Part shown: positions 1-7,479 of the stretch, one piece after another
Layout: each line of letters begins with the position of its first letter
Position numbering within the stretch: position 1 is the first letter of the stretch
Source: Bacteroidota bacterium
GTDB taxonomy: Bacteria; Bacteroidota; Bacteroidia; Chitinophagales; Chitinophagaceae
DNA: 34,635 nucleotides
Assembly: GCA_025352905.1 (NCBI GenBank)
Contig: JANXRX010000234.1
Span: 1-34,635 of the forward strand
Direction: 5' to 3'
Made by a program: the position numbers and the translations under genes
The notes under the pieces: generated by a model
Seen by the model: the letters and a program-made list of their open reading frames with translations, nothing else
The model's database searches: none
Told to the model about the DNA's origin: nothing

Positions 1-249
1 AGCATTTTTATCATCGGCAGCAGTATTGATCCGATGGCTGCTACTGCAGAACCCGGCAGCCTGGATAACGCATTGGCAAAACCCGGTTTATCCCGATACA
101 TACTGGATCTAAGAACGCCTCCGAATCATTCGCCGGCAGCAAACTGGTTGAACAGGCAACGGCCCATGCAAGCCAACAAGTACGCTTTTTTTCGTGTACA
201 TACTGTTCCGGCGTTTGATGCTGTCTTGTTTATGAGTAAGGGGAGATAG
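1..249 (+). CDS. Erythromycin esterase family protein, C-terminal part
   Basis: The frame is open from the first base of the window to a TAG at 247-249, so only the last 82 residues are present. They read like the end of the erythromycin-esterase/succinoglycan-biosynthesis superfamily: a GSLDNALAKPGL stretch, then YILDLR, an NWLN segment and a final PAFDAVLFM strand. Members are hydrolase-fold proteins, some of which open macrolide lactone rings; many have unknown substrates, so resistance should not be assumed. The stop codon lies only one base before the first 186-bp repeat element, which suggests that the element inserted at, or replaced, the natural 3' flank. Family assignment is by recognition of the tail only. 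Confidence 0.6.
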   Translation, partial: SIFIIGSSIDPMAATAEPGSLDNALAKPGLSRYILDLRTPPNHSPAANWLNRQRPMQANKYAFFRVHTVPAFDAVLFMSKGR

Positions 250-250
250 T

Positions 251-436
251 TGCAAAATCCGATTACACAGACCCAACTAATCCGGCGCAAATTGACCCAG
301 CATCAAGCTGGCGAACTATGTATCAAATATAATCGGTACAAATTGACAGTCAATCGGATAAGATGGGTCATTTTCAGCCGGAATAAATAGCTCAACCAAA
401 ACCGGATTCAATGGGTCACTTTCATCGGATTTTGCA
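251..436. mobile_element. 186-bp mini-element with inverted ends, copy 1
   Basis: The element begins TGCAAAATCCGAT and ends with the exact inverse, ATCGGATTTTGCA. Inside each end are further copies of a GACCCA-n3-ATCCGR motif: 270-285 and a partial copy at 293-300 on the plus strand, and 354-370 and 402-418 on the minus strand. Multiple short repeats inside each terminus, all facing inward, are typical of IS21-family ends, so the best reading is a non-coding miniature element (MITE) mobilised by an IS21-like transposase; this is an inference. No transposase is encoded here. A second copy in the same orientation lies at 893-1078, about 95% identical with no gaps. No target-site duplication is evident. 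Confidence 0.65.
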
Positions 437-438
437 CG

Positions 439-867
439 CTAATCTTTAAGATTATTTATCTCAGCGTTCAATATTTTATAGCGATTTATATCTAATAATT
501 CATCAATATTTGTAACAATTTCCTTTGGATATTTTAACTCTATCTTGGAACTATCTACTACTAACCATAAAGATCCTTTATATTTTGGTTTTAAAAAATC
601 GAAAGTCTTTTTACAAACGCTTAATAACAATATTGTATCGTTAGTGCCATTCACCTTTGTTAGAAAAGCATCGGCAAACTCTCTATTACCGTTATTATTA
701 CAATCTTTATCGAGAATAAAAGACCGGATAATTGTGATTTCAATTTGACGCTTATCATTCGGCCAAGAATACTTTTTTAATGTCTCAGGCTTTACAGTTC
801 TATATTTTTCGGGACTACATGCAAGCCCCAATAATAAACAAATTACAAAAGAAAGTATCTTTTTCAT
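439..867 (-). CDS. Small lipoprotein of unknown function
   Basis: The protein has 142 residues and starts MKKILSF. Its hydrophobic signal segment ends in a lipobox (LGLACS, lipidated Cys at residue 17), so it should be a lipoprotein carrying a polar domain of about 125 residues. I do not recognise that domain. It has an asparagine-rich stretch (DCNNNGN) and two later short hydrophobic strands (TILLLSVC, SLWLVVDSS). An in-frame start 17 codons upstream was rejected because those codons lie partly in the repeat element and would bury the signal peptide. The gene fills the interval between the two 186-bp elements: its stop is 2 bp from copy 1 and its start 25 bp from copy 2. It is clearly AT-richer than the genes after 2.5 kb, consistent with acquisition. 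Confidence 0.7.
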   Translation of the reverse strand: MKKILSFVICLLLGLACSPEKYRTVKPETLKKYSWPNDKRQIEITIIRSFILDKDCNNNGNREFADAFLTKVNGTNDTILLLSVCKKTFDFLKPKYKGSLWLVVDSSKIELKYPKEIVTNIDELLDINRYKILNAEINNLKD

Positions 868-892
868 TAATCTTGATTTATTGGATGAGTGC

Positions 893-1078
893 TGCAAAAT
901 CCGATTACGCAGACCCAACTAATCCGGCGCAAATTGACCCAGTATCAAGCTCGCGAACTATGTATCAAATATAATCGGTACAAATTGAAAGTCAATCGGA
1001 TAGGTTGGGTCATTTTCAGCCGGAATAAATAGCTCAAACAAAACCGGATTTAATGGGTCACTTTCATCGGATTTTCCA
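893..1078. mobile_element. 186-bp mini-element with inverted ends, copy 2
   Basis: Same length and orientation as the element at 251-436, with about nine substitutions and no insertion or deletion. The left tip is identical (TGCAAAATCCGAT); the right tip carries one change (ending TTTTCCA instead of TTTTGCA). The inward-facing GACCCA/ATCCGR motifs are conserved at the matching positions. It lies immediately upstream of the minus-strand lipoprotein gene and immediately upstream of a plus-strand coding remnant (1079-1200), whose frame continues a short way into the element. It may therefore supply transcription or have cut off the beginning of that gene. Confidence 0.65.
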
Positions 1079-1200
1079 CATATAATCTTAACACCTTTAA
1101 TTGTAGTACTTTTGCGATAACTACCTTTGGTGTAGGGGGTATTAATATTCCGGCAAATACTTCAACCTGGCTTGGTGGATTGGTTAAACTTTATTCTTAA
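1079..1200 (+). pseudogene. C-terminal remnant of a larger protein, cut by the repeat element
   Basis: Directly after the second mini-element a reading frame with no start codon continues for about 40 codons to a TAA at 1198-1200. It contains FNCSTFAI followed by a glycine-rich GVGGINIP and a TWLGGLV segment. NC-x-(T/D)-FA followed by a small-residue stretch resembles the end of C-terminal domains of Rhs-like or other polymorphic secreted proteins, but this resemblance is weak and from memory. In frame, the open stretch extends back to a stop at 1051-1053 inside the element. I read it as the 3' stump of a gene whose 5' part was lost. The membrane-protein gene starts 18 bp downstream. Confidence 0.4.
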
Positions 1201-1218
1201 TAAAGAACCAATTAATTT

Positions 1219-1611
1219 ATGATGGCAAATGAGATAAGAGTCAATATTAAACGTGTTGTAAGATCGTTGGCTATTGTCTTAATTCCGTTCCTTTTTACGC
1301 TGTTGATTCCGACACAAGGACATTATGGACAAAATTGGACAACTTTTACTGTCTGGATTGTTTTTCATTTCCTAGGGTTGCCAATTGGGGGCTGTATGTT
1401 GATTCTTCGTTTGATACGCCTTTTAAAAAACAACCAGGAATCTTATTACCAATTTTTCGGTGTGACAAATGCGGTCTGCGGGCTATTTGGATTAACAAAT
1501 TCTATTTTAAATCATATAAGTGTCCCATCGTGGTATGTCTTTGATCTAATAGTTGGGTTTGCTATATTGATAGATTATTTCTTTATTCAGCCTCTGAAAA
1601 AATGTGTGTGA
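1219..1611 (+). CDS. Small four-helix membrane protein of unknown function
   Basis: 130 residues beginning MMANEIRV; the second ATG, one codon later, is equally possible. Four hydrophobic stretches are visible, roughly residues 13-31, 42-64, 79-100 and 105-125, joined by short polar loops, so this is very probably an integral inner-membrane protein with both ends in the cytoplasm. No catalytic motif is recognisable. It follows the beheaded remnant at 1079-1200 by 18 bp on the same strand. Small multi-pass proteins directly after the C-terminal end of a large secreted toxin are often immunity proteins, so that role is possible here, but it rests only on context and on a doubtful identification of the remnant. 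It is AT-rich like the lipoprotein gene. Confidence 0.6.
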   Translation: MMANEIRVNIKRVVRSLAIVLIPFLFTLLIPTQGHYGQNWTTFTVWIVFHFLGLPIGGCMLILRLIRLLKNNQESYYQFFGVTNAVCGLFGLTNSILNHISVPSWYVFDLIVGFAILIDYFFIQPLKKCV

Positions 1612-1829
1612 TAATTGAAAACCAAGAGAGATAGGGTATTTTCAGGACGAGTCGCTTCTTATCGGAACGATGGTTTCCAAGATATACCAGGAAAATTTAA
1701 TAGCAAAAAATCTGAGTCGGGAAGGTAACTTGTACCTTAGAAATATAAAAGCTCTTTCACATCTCCACTTTCTTTGCAATAAAGAAGTCAATTCGTTGTA
1801 GCAAATTGTAGGCAAATTCAGCTCAATAA
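1612..1829. other. Intergenic stretch without recognised features
   Basis: An AT-rich region between the small membrane protein and the tRNA terminator. No open frame of note, no repeat and no RNA gene was seen on either strand. It may be decayed accessory DNA belonging to the patch before it. Confidence 0.5.
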
Positions 1830-1857
1830 ACGAAAAGAGACCGCAATTGCGATCTCT
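1830..1857 (-). terminator. Intrinsic terminator after the tRNA-Gly/tRNA-Leu pair
   Basis: On the minus strand AGAGA-(A)-CGCAATTGCG-(C)-TCTCT folds into a hairpin (1836-1857) with one internal mismatch and a self-complementary core, followed by TTTCG and further T's. It lies about 20 bp past the 3' end of tRNA-Leu, where the tRNA transcript should end. Confidence 0.6.
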
Positions 1858-1878
1858 CTAAGTAATTGTAAACCTATG

Positions 1879-1964
1879 TGCCCCAGGCGGGAATTGAACC
1901 CGCACTCGCGTTGCGGCGAACAGGATTTTAAGTCCTGCGTGTCTACCAATTCCACCACCAGGGC
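1879..1964 (-). tRNA. tRNA-Leu (anticodon UAA)
   Basis: Read on the minus strand, the gene starts GCCCTGG and its acceptor arm closes with CTGGGGC plus discriminator A, with two wobble pairs. The D-arm region has GGAATTGGTAGACAC, the anticodon stem CAGGA/TCCTG encloses CTTAAAA (anticodon TAA), a long variable arm is present as expected for class II leucine tRNAs, and the T-arm has GGTTCAATTCC. CCA is not encoded. Length is 86 nt. It is probably co-transcribed with the tRNA-Gly 73 bp upstream. Confidence 0.95.
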
Positions 1965-2037
1965 GTCCCGGTGCTTCCCAAACTTCGGGAGCGTCCCAAA
2001 AAAAATCCCGTCACGCCACCAGCGCAACGGGACTTTG

Positions 2038-2110
<73 letters not shown>

Positions 2111-2174
2111 CTGACCACCAAAGTTTTAAAGCAGGTGGTCTGCACCACCGGAATTGTAACTAAGATGTAATTTT

Positions 2175-2202
2175 ATCCGCCTTCGCCAGGGCTATGGCGG
2201 AT
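2175..2202. other. Short inverted repeat between the tRNAs and a small gene
   Basis: ATCCGCC at 2175-2181 is matched by GGCGGAT at 2196-2202 around a 14-nt loop. It sits downstream of the small membrane-protein gene and upstream of the tRNA pair. A U-tract is missing on the minus strand, so it is at best a weak terminator for the small gene. Confidence 0.25.
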
Positions 2203-2272
2203 GTGATAAGAACTAAATAAGGAGTGCAAAAATAGCCATCCAGAGTTGCTGACAAAATTTTTTATCCGGTTT

Positions 2273-2485
2273 TTACTTGTATTCCGGTTTATACTGGGAG
2301 CTTTTCTGTACTTCTACATCGGGCTTGCCTTTGTAACGCTGGTTATACAGGCGGTAACATCCCCCTAATAAAAAAGCCAGTGTGCAGAATACCTGCAGGT
2401 AAAACAAGAACCTTGATGAATTTACCCAGTTCTTGGTAAAGTCCTTTTCGGTTGGATCTGTTGTATCGTTCGTTTCGTGTGACAT
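2273..2485 (-). CDS. Small single-helix membrane protein, unknown function
   Basis: 70 residues. The N-terminus is polar and acidic (HETNDTTDPTEKDFTK), one hydrophobic segment spans about residues 25-43 (FLFYLQVFCTLAFLLGGCY), and the C-terminus is basic then mixed. This fits a single-pass membrane protein; the basic residues after the helix suggest a cytoplasmic C-terminus. No family is recognised. A good TAnnTTTG element lies 18-25 bp before the ATG, and the frame is preceded by an independent gene (GT2) rather than being a shadow, so I accept it as real. A role with the upstream glycosyltransferase is not indicated. Confidence 0.6.
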   Translation of the reverse strand: MSHETNDTTDPTEKDFTKNWVNSSRFLFYLQVFCTLAFLLGGCYRLYNQRYKGKPDVEVQKSSQYKPEYK

Positions 2486-2502
2486 AGGTTAGTAATTGCC
2501 TG

Positions 2503-2510
2503 CAAAAATA
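2503..2510 (-). promoter_or_regulatory. Bacteroidota -7 promoter element
   Basis: On the minus strand TATTTTTG matches the TAnnTTTG consensus of the Bacteroidota primary sigma factor. A TTG lies about 20 bp upstream where the -33 element is expected. It drives the small membrane-protein gene that starts at 2485. Confidence 0.45.
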
Positions 2511-2525
2511 AGGTACCGCATCAAA

Positions 2526-3554
2526 TTATACAATCTTCTTTCTCACAATTTCCCGGAACCGGTCGTGCTGCTTGATAAAATACTGCCAGATCACCAGCCC
2601 TTTATACACTCCCTGCAGTGAGTTAAGCGCTTGTAAAGGGTGCTGCCGTGTATAGGAAACGGTAAAAAAACGCTTGATTACGCTTAGATGAGCGCGGAGA
2701 ATGGCCAGGAAGAAATCCCCATCACCGCCCAGCAGGCCCTTCCAGGCAGAAACGGAATCGAGGAAGAAACGGACCGGCAGTTTCCACACCCTTTCCCTGA
2801 GGGGCAGGTTTTTGGCCATCATTACGAGGTTATTCCGGAAATTCAGGTACACTTTACGCCCCCCGCGCGGCAGGGTGCCCGCTCCAACATGGTAAACCAC
2901 CGATTGCGGGCAGGCATAGATATGATACCCGGCCAGTTGCATGCGCCAGCAAAGGTCTATCTCTTCCTGGTGGGCGAAAAAAGAAGTGTCGAACCCGCCC
3001 ATCTTATGATACACTTCCGACCGCACAAACATGGCCGCTCCGGAGGCCCAGAATACCGGTTCCGTGGCATCATACTGGTGTTCATCTGTTTCACACACAT
3101 CAAAGATCCTGCCCCTTGAAAAAGGATAGCCGAAACTGTCTATCCATCCACCGGCAGCGCCTGCGTACTCAAACAAAGCGGGTTGATGGTATGAGAGTAG
3201 CTTGGGCTGACAGGCAGCGATCGTTCCATCACCTTCCATTAAGGCAATAATGGGTTCTATCCATCCCGGTGTTACAGATACATCTGAGTTCAGTAAAACA
3301 TAATAGGCAGCTTCTACCCTTTTCAACGCCCAGTTATAACCTCCTGCAAACCCTTCATTGGAAGTATGTTCCAGGATCTCGACAGACGGAAAAGAAGCGC
3401 GGACTACTGCAAGTGAGTCATCTGTAGAGGCATTATCCGCTACTATGATCCGCAGGTTGGGATAGGTAGACGCCAATACCGCCGGAAGAAAATTCTGTAA
3501 ATGTTCCCTCCCGTTATAATTAAGGATCACAACGGCTACGCCCGGTAAAGACAA
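2526..3554 (-). CDS. Glycosyltransferase family 2 (rhamnosyltransferase-like)
   Basis: 342 residues, a cytoplasmic or membrane-associated enzyme moving a sugar from a nucleotide donor. The GT-A fold is plain: VAVVILNYNGR at residues 6-16, VADNASTDDS at 38-47, the metal-binding NSD at 89-91 in YVLLNSDVSVTPGW, and the acceptor-side HQEEIDLCWRM at 195-205. The C-terminal 100 residues are rich in aromatic and basic residues with NFRNNLVMMAKN, usual for this subfamily. The donor sugar cannot be read from the sequence. No ATG is available; the start is a TTG at 3552-3554, with an upstream TATTTTCG resembling a -7 element. It stands alone, 14 kb from the glycan locus. Confidence 0.85.
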   Translation of the reverse strand: MSLPGVAVVILNYNGREHLQNFLPAVLASTYPNLRIIVADNASTDDSLAVVRASFPSVEILEHTSNEGFAGGYNWALKRVEAAYYVLLNSDVSVTPGWIEPIIALMEGDGTIAACQPKLLSYHQPALFEYAGAAGGWIDSFGYPFSRGRIFDVCETDEHQYDATEPVFWASGAAMFVRSEVYHKMGGFDTSFFAHQEEIDLCWRMQLAGYHIYACPQSVVYHVGAGTLPRGGRKVYLNFRNNLVMMAKNLPLRERVWKLPVRFFLDSVSAWKGLLGGDGDFFLAILRAHLSVIKRFFTVSYTRQHPLQALNSLQGVYKGLVIWQYFIKQHDRFREIVRKKIV

Positions 3555-3698
3555 TGTGGTGGTTTTGCACGAAAATACGGGTTGAATTGGGAAATTTAGG
3601 GATTGAATCTCCAGCTTAATTTTTATCTTACAGCCTGAAACACACGCTATGCGCTTTCTCCGGCTTAATTTAGACTTCCTGGATCATCCTTGTAAAGG

Positions 3699-3747
3699 CA
3701 ATTAACAATTAACAATTAATAATTAGTAATTAATAATTATTAGTTAA
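3699..3747. repeat. AT-rich heptamer tandem array (seven units)
   Basis: Seven consecutive 7-bp units with the core YAATTA or a close variant: CAATTAA three times, then TAATTAG, TAATTAA, TAATTAT and TAGTTAA. The stretch 3714-3738 is the near-perfect inverse (24 of 25) of 3784-3808, so the transcript could form a long stem around a 45-nt loop. The same heptamers occur upstream of purB. Confidence 0.7.
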
Positions 3748-3783
3748 TACTGCTACTTCACGATTTCTTCTGTTCCCATTATC

Positions 3784-3811
3784 AATTATTAATTACTGAT
3801 TATTAATTAAT
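3784..3811. repeat. Inverted heptamer array next to the aminotransferase start
   Basis: Four units (AATTATT, AATTACT, GATTATT, AATTAAT) ending three bases before the ATG at 3815. It is the inverted partner of the array at 3699-3747. It leaves no room for a Shine-Dalgarno sequence and would place the start codon at the foot of an AT-rich stem. Confidence 0.65.
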
Positions 3812-3814
3812 TCC

Positions 3815-5047
3815 ATGAGCATACTGTCTGATAAAACCAAGGCCTTCCTGCAACTCGAGGAAAAATACGGTGCGCATAATTACCATCCATTACCGGTTGT
3901 ACTTGAAAGAGGCGAAGGTGTTTTTCTTTGGGATGTGGATGGGAAACGGTACTATGATTTTTTAAGCGGGTATTCTGCCGTAAACCAGGGCCATTGTCAC
4001 CCGGCCATTATCGCGTCCTTACTTGCGCAGGCGCAGAAACTAACACTTACCTCCCGTGCCTTTCATAATAATATACTGGGCGAATACGAAAGGTTTATCA
4101 CCGGTTATTTCGGGTATGATAAAGTGCTGCCGATGAATACGGGTGTGGAGGGCGGAGAAACGGCGATCAAATTAGCGAGGCGCTGGGCCTATACACAGAA
4201 AGGTGTTGCGGAGAATCAAGCGAAGATTCTTTTTGCAGAAGGTAATTTCTGGGGAAGGACCCTCGCGGCTATTTCCGCTTCCAATGATCCCAGCAGTTAT
4301 AAAGGCTTCGGGCCCTTTATGCCGGGTTTTGAGCTGGTGCCCTATAATGATCTTGCGGCGTTGGAAAGATCCCTGCAGGATAAAAATGTTGCCGCATTTA
4401 TGGTGGAGCCCATACAGGGGGAAGCCGGTGTGGTGATACCGGATAAAGGATACCTGGAAGGGGTCCGCGATCTCTGCACAGCTTATAATGTACTCTTTAT
4501 TGCCGATGAGATCCAGACCGGTCTTTGCCGCACCGGTAAGATGCTTGCCTGCGATCATGAAAATGTACGACCCGATATACTGATCCTTGGGAAAGCCTTA
4601 AGCGGCGGCACCCTGCCCGTTTCTGCAGTATTGGCAGATGATTATATCATGCTGAACATCAAGCCGGGAGAACATGGGTCTACCTATGGCGGTAATCCTT
4701 TGGCCTGCGCGGTAGCGATTACCGCATTGACCGTGTTGAAAGAAGAAAATATGGCTGAGAACGCGGATACTATGGGAGAACTACTAAGAGCCGAACTGCA
4801 TCGTCTCAACTCACCGCATATCACCACGATCCGGGGGAAGGGACTGCTGAATGCCATTGTGATCAAACATACGAACCCGGATGCTTCCATCGATCTTTGC
4901 CTGGCATTAAAAGATAATGGCCTGCTGGCAAAACCTACGCACGGAGACAGGATCCGTTTGGCGCCCCCATTGATCATTACCAGGAGCCAGGTATTGGAAT
5001 GTGTGTCTATTATTGAGCATTCGCTGGAGAAATCATTGGCTATTTAG
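3815..5047 (+). CDS. rocD: Ornithine aminotransferase
   Basis: 410 residues, the usual length for ornithine--oxo-acid transaminase, a cytosolic PLP enzyme that converts ornithine and 2-oxoglutarate to glutamate semialdehyde and glutamate, linking arginine and proline metabolism. Visible marks are the N-terminal [34 protein letters not shown] near 48-63, [16 protein letters not shown] near 107-122, the PLP-binding ADEIQTG (Asp231), and the Schiff-base Lys260 in ILGKALSGG, followed by [12 protein letters not shown]. These separate it from acetylornithine aminotransferases. No amino-acid gene is adjacent; it stands alone after a 260-bp spacer filled partly by heptamer arrays, and converges on the response regulator. 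Confidence 0.93.
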   Translation: MSILSDKTKAFLQLEEKYGAHNYHPLPVVLERGEGVFLWDVDGKRYYDFLSGYSAVNQGHCHPAIIASLLAQAQKLTLTSRAFHNNILGEYERFITGYFGYDKVLPMNTGVEGGETAIKLARRWAYTQKGVAENQAKILFAEGNFWGRTLAAISASNDPSSYKGFGPFMPGFELVPYNDLAALERSLQDKNVAAFMVEPIQGEAGVVIPDKGYLEGVRDLCTAYNVLFIADEIQTGLCRTGKMLACDHENVRPDILILGKALSGGTLPVSAVLADDYIMLNIKPGEHGSTYGGNPLACAVAITALTVLKEENMAENADTMGELLRAELHRLNSPHITTIRGKGLLNAIVIKHTNPDASIDLCLALKDNGLLAKPTHGDRIRLAPPLIITRSQVLECVSIIEHSLEKSLAI

Positions 5048-5080
5048 GATACTTACCCTGATCACTGGTCCATTAACTTG

Positions 5081-5701
5081 TCAGATCTTATTGTCAATGG
5101 CGTATTTAATGAGTTCCATATTATTACTGAATCCCATTTTTTCAAATATCCTGGAGCGGAAGGTACTGATGGTATTAATGCTGCGGGTGAGCTGTTGCGC
5201 GATCTCTGAAATGGTGAGGCCTTTTGCAAGCATTAGGAATACCTCCCTTTCACGTTCAGACAACTCTTCTATGCCGGAATGTTTTTTTTCAAAAGCATCT
5301 GCCAGGGCAACTGCCACTTCGGGAGTCAGGTATTTTTTTCCATCCAGCACCCGGTTCACTGCTTTTACCAGTTCCAGCGTGGCGGCGCCCTTCGTAAGAT
5401 AAGCTGCTGCACCGGACTGCATCGCCCTTACCGCATATTGTTCGGCGGTATGCATGCTTAAGATGATAACAGGCAGGGAAGGGTGATGCTCTTTTACCTG
5501 TTTAATGGCATCCAATCCCGAATTACCGGGCGGCATGGAAATATCGGAGATGACAAGGTCCCATGGTTCTGTATCCACTTTTATAAGTATGTCTGCAGCA
5601 TTCGACACAGTTACGATCTCTGCGAAAGGATATGCCTCAACAAGTAACATTTTGATGCCGTCTCTTACGATCGTATGATCATCGGCAAGCAGGATTCTCA
5701 T
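5081..5701 (-). CDS. NarL/LuxR-type response regulator
   Basis: 206 residues in two domains. The receiver (about 1-120) has the acidic pair D7-D8, the phospho-acceptor Asp53 in LVISDISMP, Ser82 and Lys104. The DNA-binding LuxR/GerE helix-turn-helix (about 145-203) is recognised by LSEREREVFLMLAKG, ISEIAQQL and SINTISTFRSRIFEKMG. It is a transcription factor activated by phosphorylation. Its ATG overlaps the stop of the PAS histidine kinase by 4 bp, so the two are translated together and almost certainly form one two-component pair. Targets are unknown; the symmetric site at 7389-7446 upstream of the operon is an obvious candidate for autoregulation. Confidence 0.92.
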   Translation of the reverse strand: MRILLADDHTIVRDGIKMLLVEAYPFAEIVTVSNAADILIKVDTEPWDLVISDISMPPGNSGLDAIKQVKEHHPSLPVIILSMHTAEQYAVRAMQSGAAAYLTKGAATLELVKAVNRVLDGKKYLTPEVAVALADAFEKKHSGIEELSEREREVFLMLAKGLTISEIAQQLTRSINTISTFRSRIFEKMGFSNNMELIKYAIDNKI

Positions 5702-7311
5702 GACAGGCCATTTTTAGGGATAAGCGCACAGATGGAAGTTCCTTTGCCAGGTTCGCTTTTAATGATCAGCTGCCCGTTCACAGAAAGCGCCCGTTCCCGC
5801 ATACCCATCAATCCGAAATTCTGGGTTGGCTGCTGCATATCAAATCCCTTTCCATCATCATTGATGCATAATTGGATCGCCCCGTCTACTTCCTGCAGGA
5901 TTACATTCACATAAGCCGGTTGTGCATGCCGCATACTGTTGGTCAGTGATTCCTGGCAGATCCTGAAAAGTTCTGTTTTCACCTGCGCACTCATGTCGCT
6001 GTCATCGGTTATCTGTTCAAATACACAGGGTATGCCATTAAGACGTGTAAATTCATTGCATTGCCATTCAAGCGATGCGGGCAGGCCTATCTCATCCAGC
6101 ATGCCGGGTCGTAAAGCTGATGCGATCTTCCGGATACTTTTAATGAGGAGGTCGGAAGTGGAAGAAGCATGTTCTATCCTTACCAGCGATTCCTCACCCG
6201 GTTCCGGCAGCTTCAGTTTCAGCCAGTCGATATCCATTTTGATAGCAGAGGCCAGTTGCCCCAGTTCATCATGCACTTCCCTGGCCAGGTATTTTCTTTC
6301 TTCTTCACGCACCTGCTGCAGGTGGCTGGAAAGTTTTTTTAACTGGGTGTTCTTTTCTTTCAATCCATCTTCCGCAATTTTTTTCTCCGAGATATCTACC
6401 ATCACACCACGCAATTGAACAGGGATATCATTTTCTACAATTACCGTAACAAAATCTGCCAACCATACAATACTGCCGTCTGCTGCTATCATCCGGTATT
6501 CGAATTGGTGCTTTTGTTTGAGGTGGGTTTGCCGTTGGCAAAATTCTATAGCTGCCTCCCTGTCGTCGGGGTGTATGTGTTCGGACCAAAATCCTGGTTC
6601 CTCTATCCACCGGCCGGCAGGGTAGCCAAGTAATTTTTCCGCGTGCCTGCTTACATAAGTAAAATCAAAGGTTTGCGCATCTGCTTCCCAAACAATCCCA
6701 TCCAGGGTATTCACGAGCGAATTAAATTTTTCCTGTGTGATCCGTGCAGTCTCTTCCGCCATCTTTTTTTCTGTCATGTCCTGCATCGCCCCGATCATTC
6801 TTACCGCTTTGCCATTGCCATCCCTGATAATAACCGCTTTGTCCTGTACATACGCATAGTTCCCATCGGCTTTTTTATAGCGGTACTCACAACTCCAGTT
6901 AGAACCCTCCCCGCTAAGCAATACATTGATCCCTGAAAATACGGCATCCCTGTCCTCGGAATGGATATTATCAAACGAATCAATATGGTTACCATGGTTG
7001 CCCATGACTTTTTCTGCTTTGTACCCGAATATTTTTTCATATCCTTCCCCCCAGTATAAATGATCATTCACCAGGTCCCAATCCCAGACAGCATCAAATG
7101 TGGCTCGGGTCACATACTCAAAACGTTCATTGCTTTGTTGCAGATCGGCCAATACCTTTTCAAGAGAAGTATTGTTCGAAATGCTTGTTAGGAGTGTATC
7201 ACAACCGGCTTTTAGCTGTGCATAATCGCCAGAAAGTTTTGCATACTTACGCTCAAGCTCCCTAAGAGAAACCTGTAACTCAGCAGTTATATTTTCATTT
7301 TCGGTTGACAT
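5698..7311 (-). CDS. PAS-domain sensor histidine kinase (HisKA_3 type)
   Basis: 537 residues without a membrane segment, so a soluble sensor. A short N-terminal coiled coil (about 8-62) leads into two PAS_3-type domains with PAC tails (about 65-185 and 195-312; GEGYEKIFGY, HSEDRDAV, then LLGYPAGRW, HPDDREAA). The HisKA_3 dimerisation helix carries the phospho-acceptor His347 in REVHDELGQLAS; the ATPase domain has the N-box around 450-463 (CQESLTNSMRHA), DDGKGF at 485-490 and FGLMGMRERA at 499-508. This NarX/DesK-type kinase class pairs with LuxR-type regulators, matching the overlapping downstream gene. The signal is probably a small ligand or redox cue bound by PAS, not identifiable here. 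Confidence 0.92.
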   Translation of the reverse strand: MSTENENITAELQVSLRELERKYAKLSGDYAQLKAGCDTLLTSISNNTSLEKVLADLQQSNERFEYVTRATFDAVWDWDLVNDHLYWGEGYEKIFGYKAEKVMGNHGNHIDSFDNIHSEDRDAVFSGINVLLSGEGSNWSCEYRYKKADGNYAYVQDKAVIIRDGNGKAVRMIGAMQDMTEKKMAEETARITQEKFNSLVNTLDGIVWEADAQTFDFTYVSRHAEKLLGYPAGRWIEEPGFWSEHIHPDDREAAIEFCQRQTHLKQKHQFEYRMIAADGSIVWLADFVTVIVENDIPVQLRGVMVDISEKKIAEDGLKEKNTQLKKLSSHLQQVREEERKYLAREVHDELGQLASAIKMDIDWLKLKLPEPGEESLVRIEHASSTSDLLIKSIRKIASALRPGMLDEIGLPASLEWQCNEFTRLNGIPCVFEQITDDSDMSAQVKTELFRICQESLTNSMRHAQPAYVNVILQEVDGAIQLCINDDGKGFDMQQPTQNFGLMGMRERALSVNGQLIIKSEPGKGTSICALIPKNGLS

Positions 7312-7388
7312 ATCGAACGGTACTCTTTATAATGAAACAAAGGACTGAGTTTAGCCGCCAATAGATGGTAGCAGTAACCATAAAAAAC

Positions 7389-7446
7389 TGTAGTAGGAAA
7401 TCAGATTTTGTAGTAAATATACTACATCATAAACAGAAATACTACA
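7389..7446. promoter_or_regulatory. Nested palindromic operator with four half-sites
   Basis: Four 7-bp half-sites lie in perfect two-fold symmetry: TGTAGTA at 7389-7395 and 7409-7415, and its inverse TACTACA at 7420-7426 and 7440-7446. On each side the copies are exactly 20 bp apart, about two helical turns, and the inner pair is separated by 4 bp, forming TGTAGTA-AATA-TACTACA. The site is 78-135 bp upstream of the PAS-kinase start, a suitable place for an activator. Two regulator dimers side by side would explain the layout. The cognate LuxR-type regulator is the leading candidate, by inference. Confidence 0.7.
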
Positions 7447-7479
7447 AACGGCTTGGGACAGGCGTACACTTCATGGGAA

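Noticed and set aside
439-918. Longer lipoprotein starting inside the mini-element
   Set aside because: It would place 17 polar residues before the signal peptide and lipobox; the internal Met-Lys-Lys start is typical for a lipoprotein.
251-1078. Integron-type attC sites flanking a gene cassette
   Set aside because: RYYYAAC- and GTTRRRY-like strings occur by chance, but not in the paired attC layout in both copies, no integrase is seen, and the inverted tips with several inward motifs fit transposon ends better.
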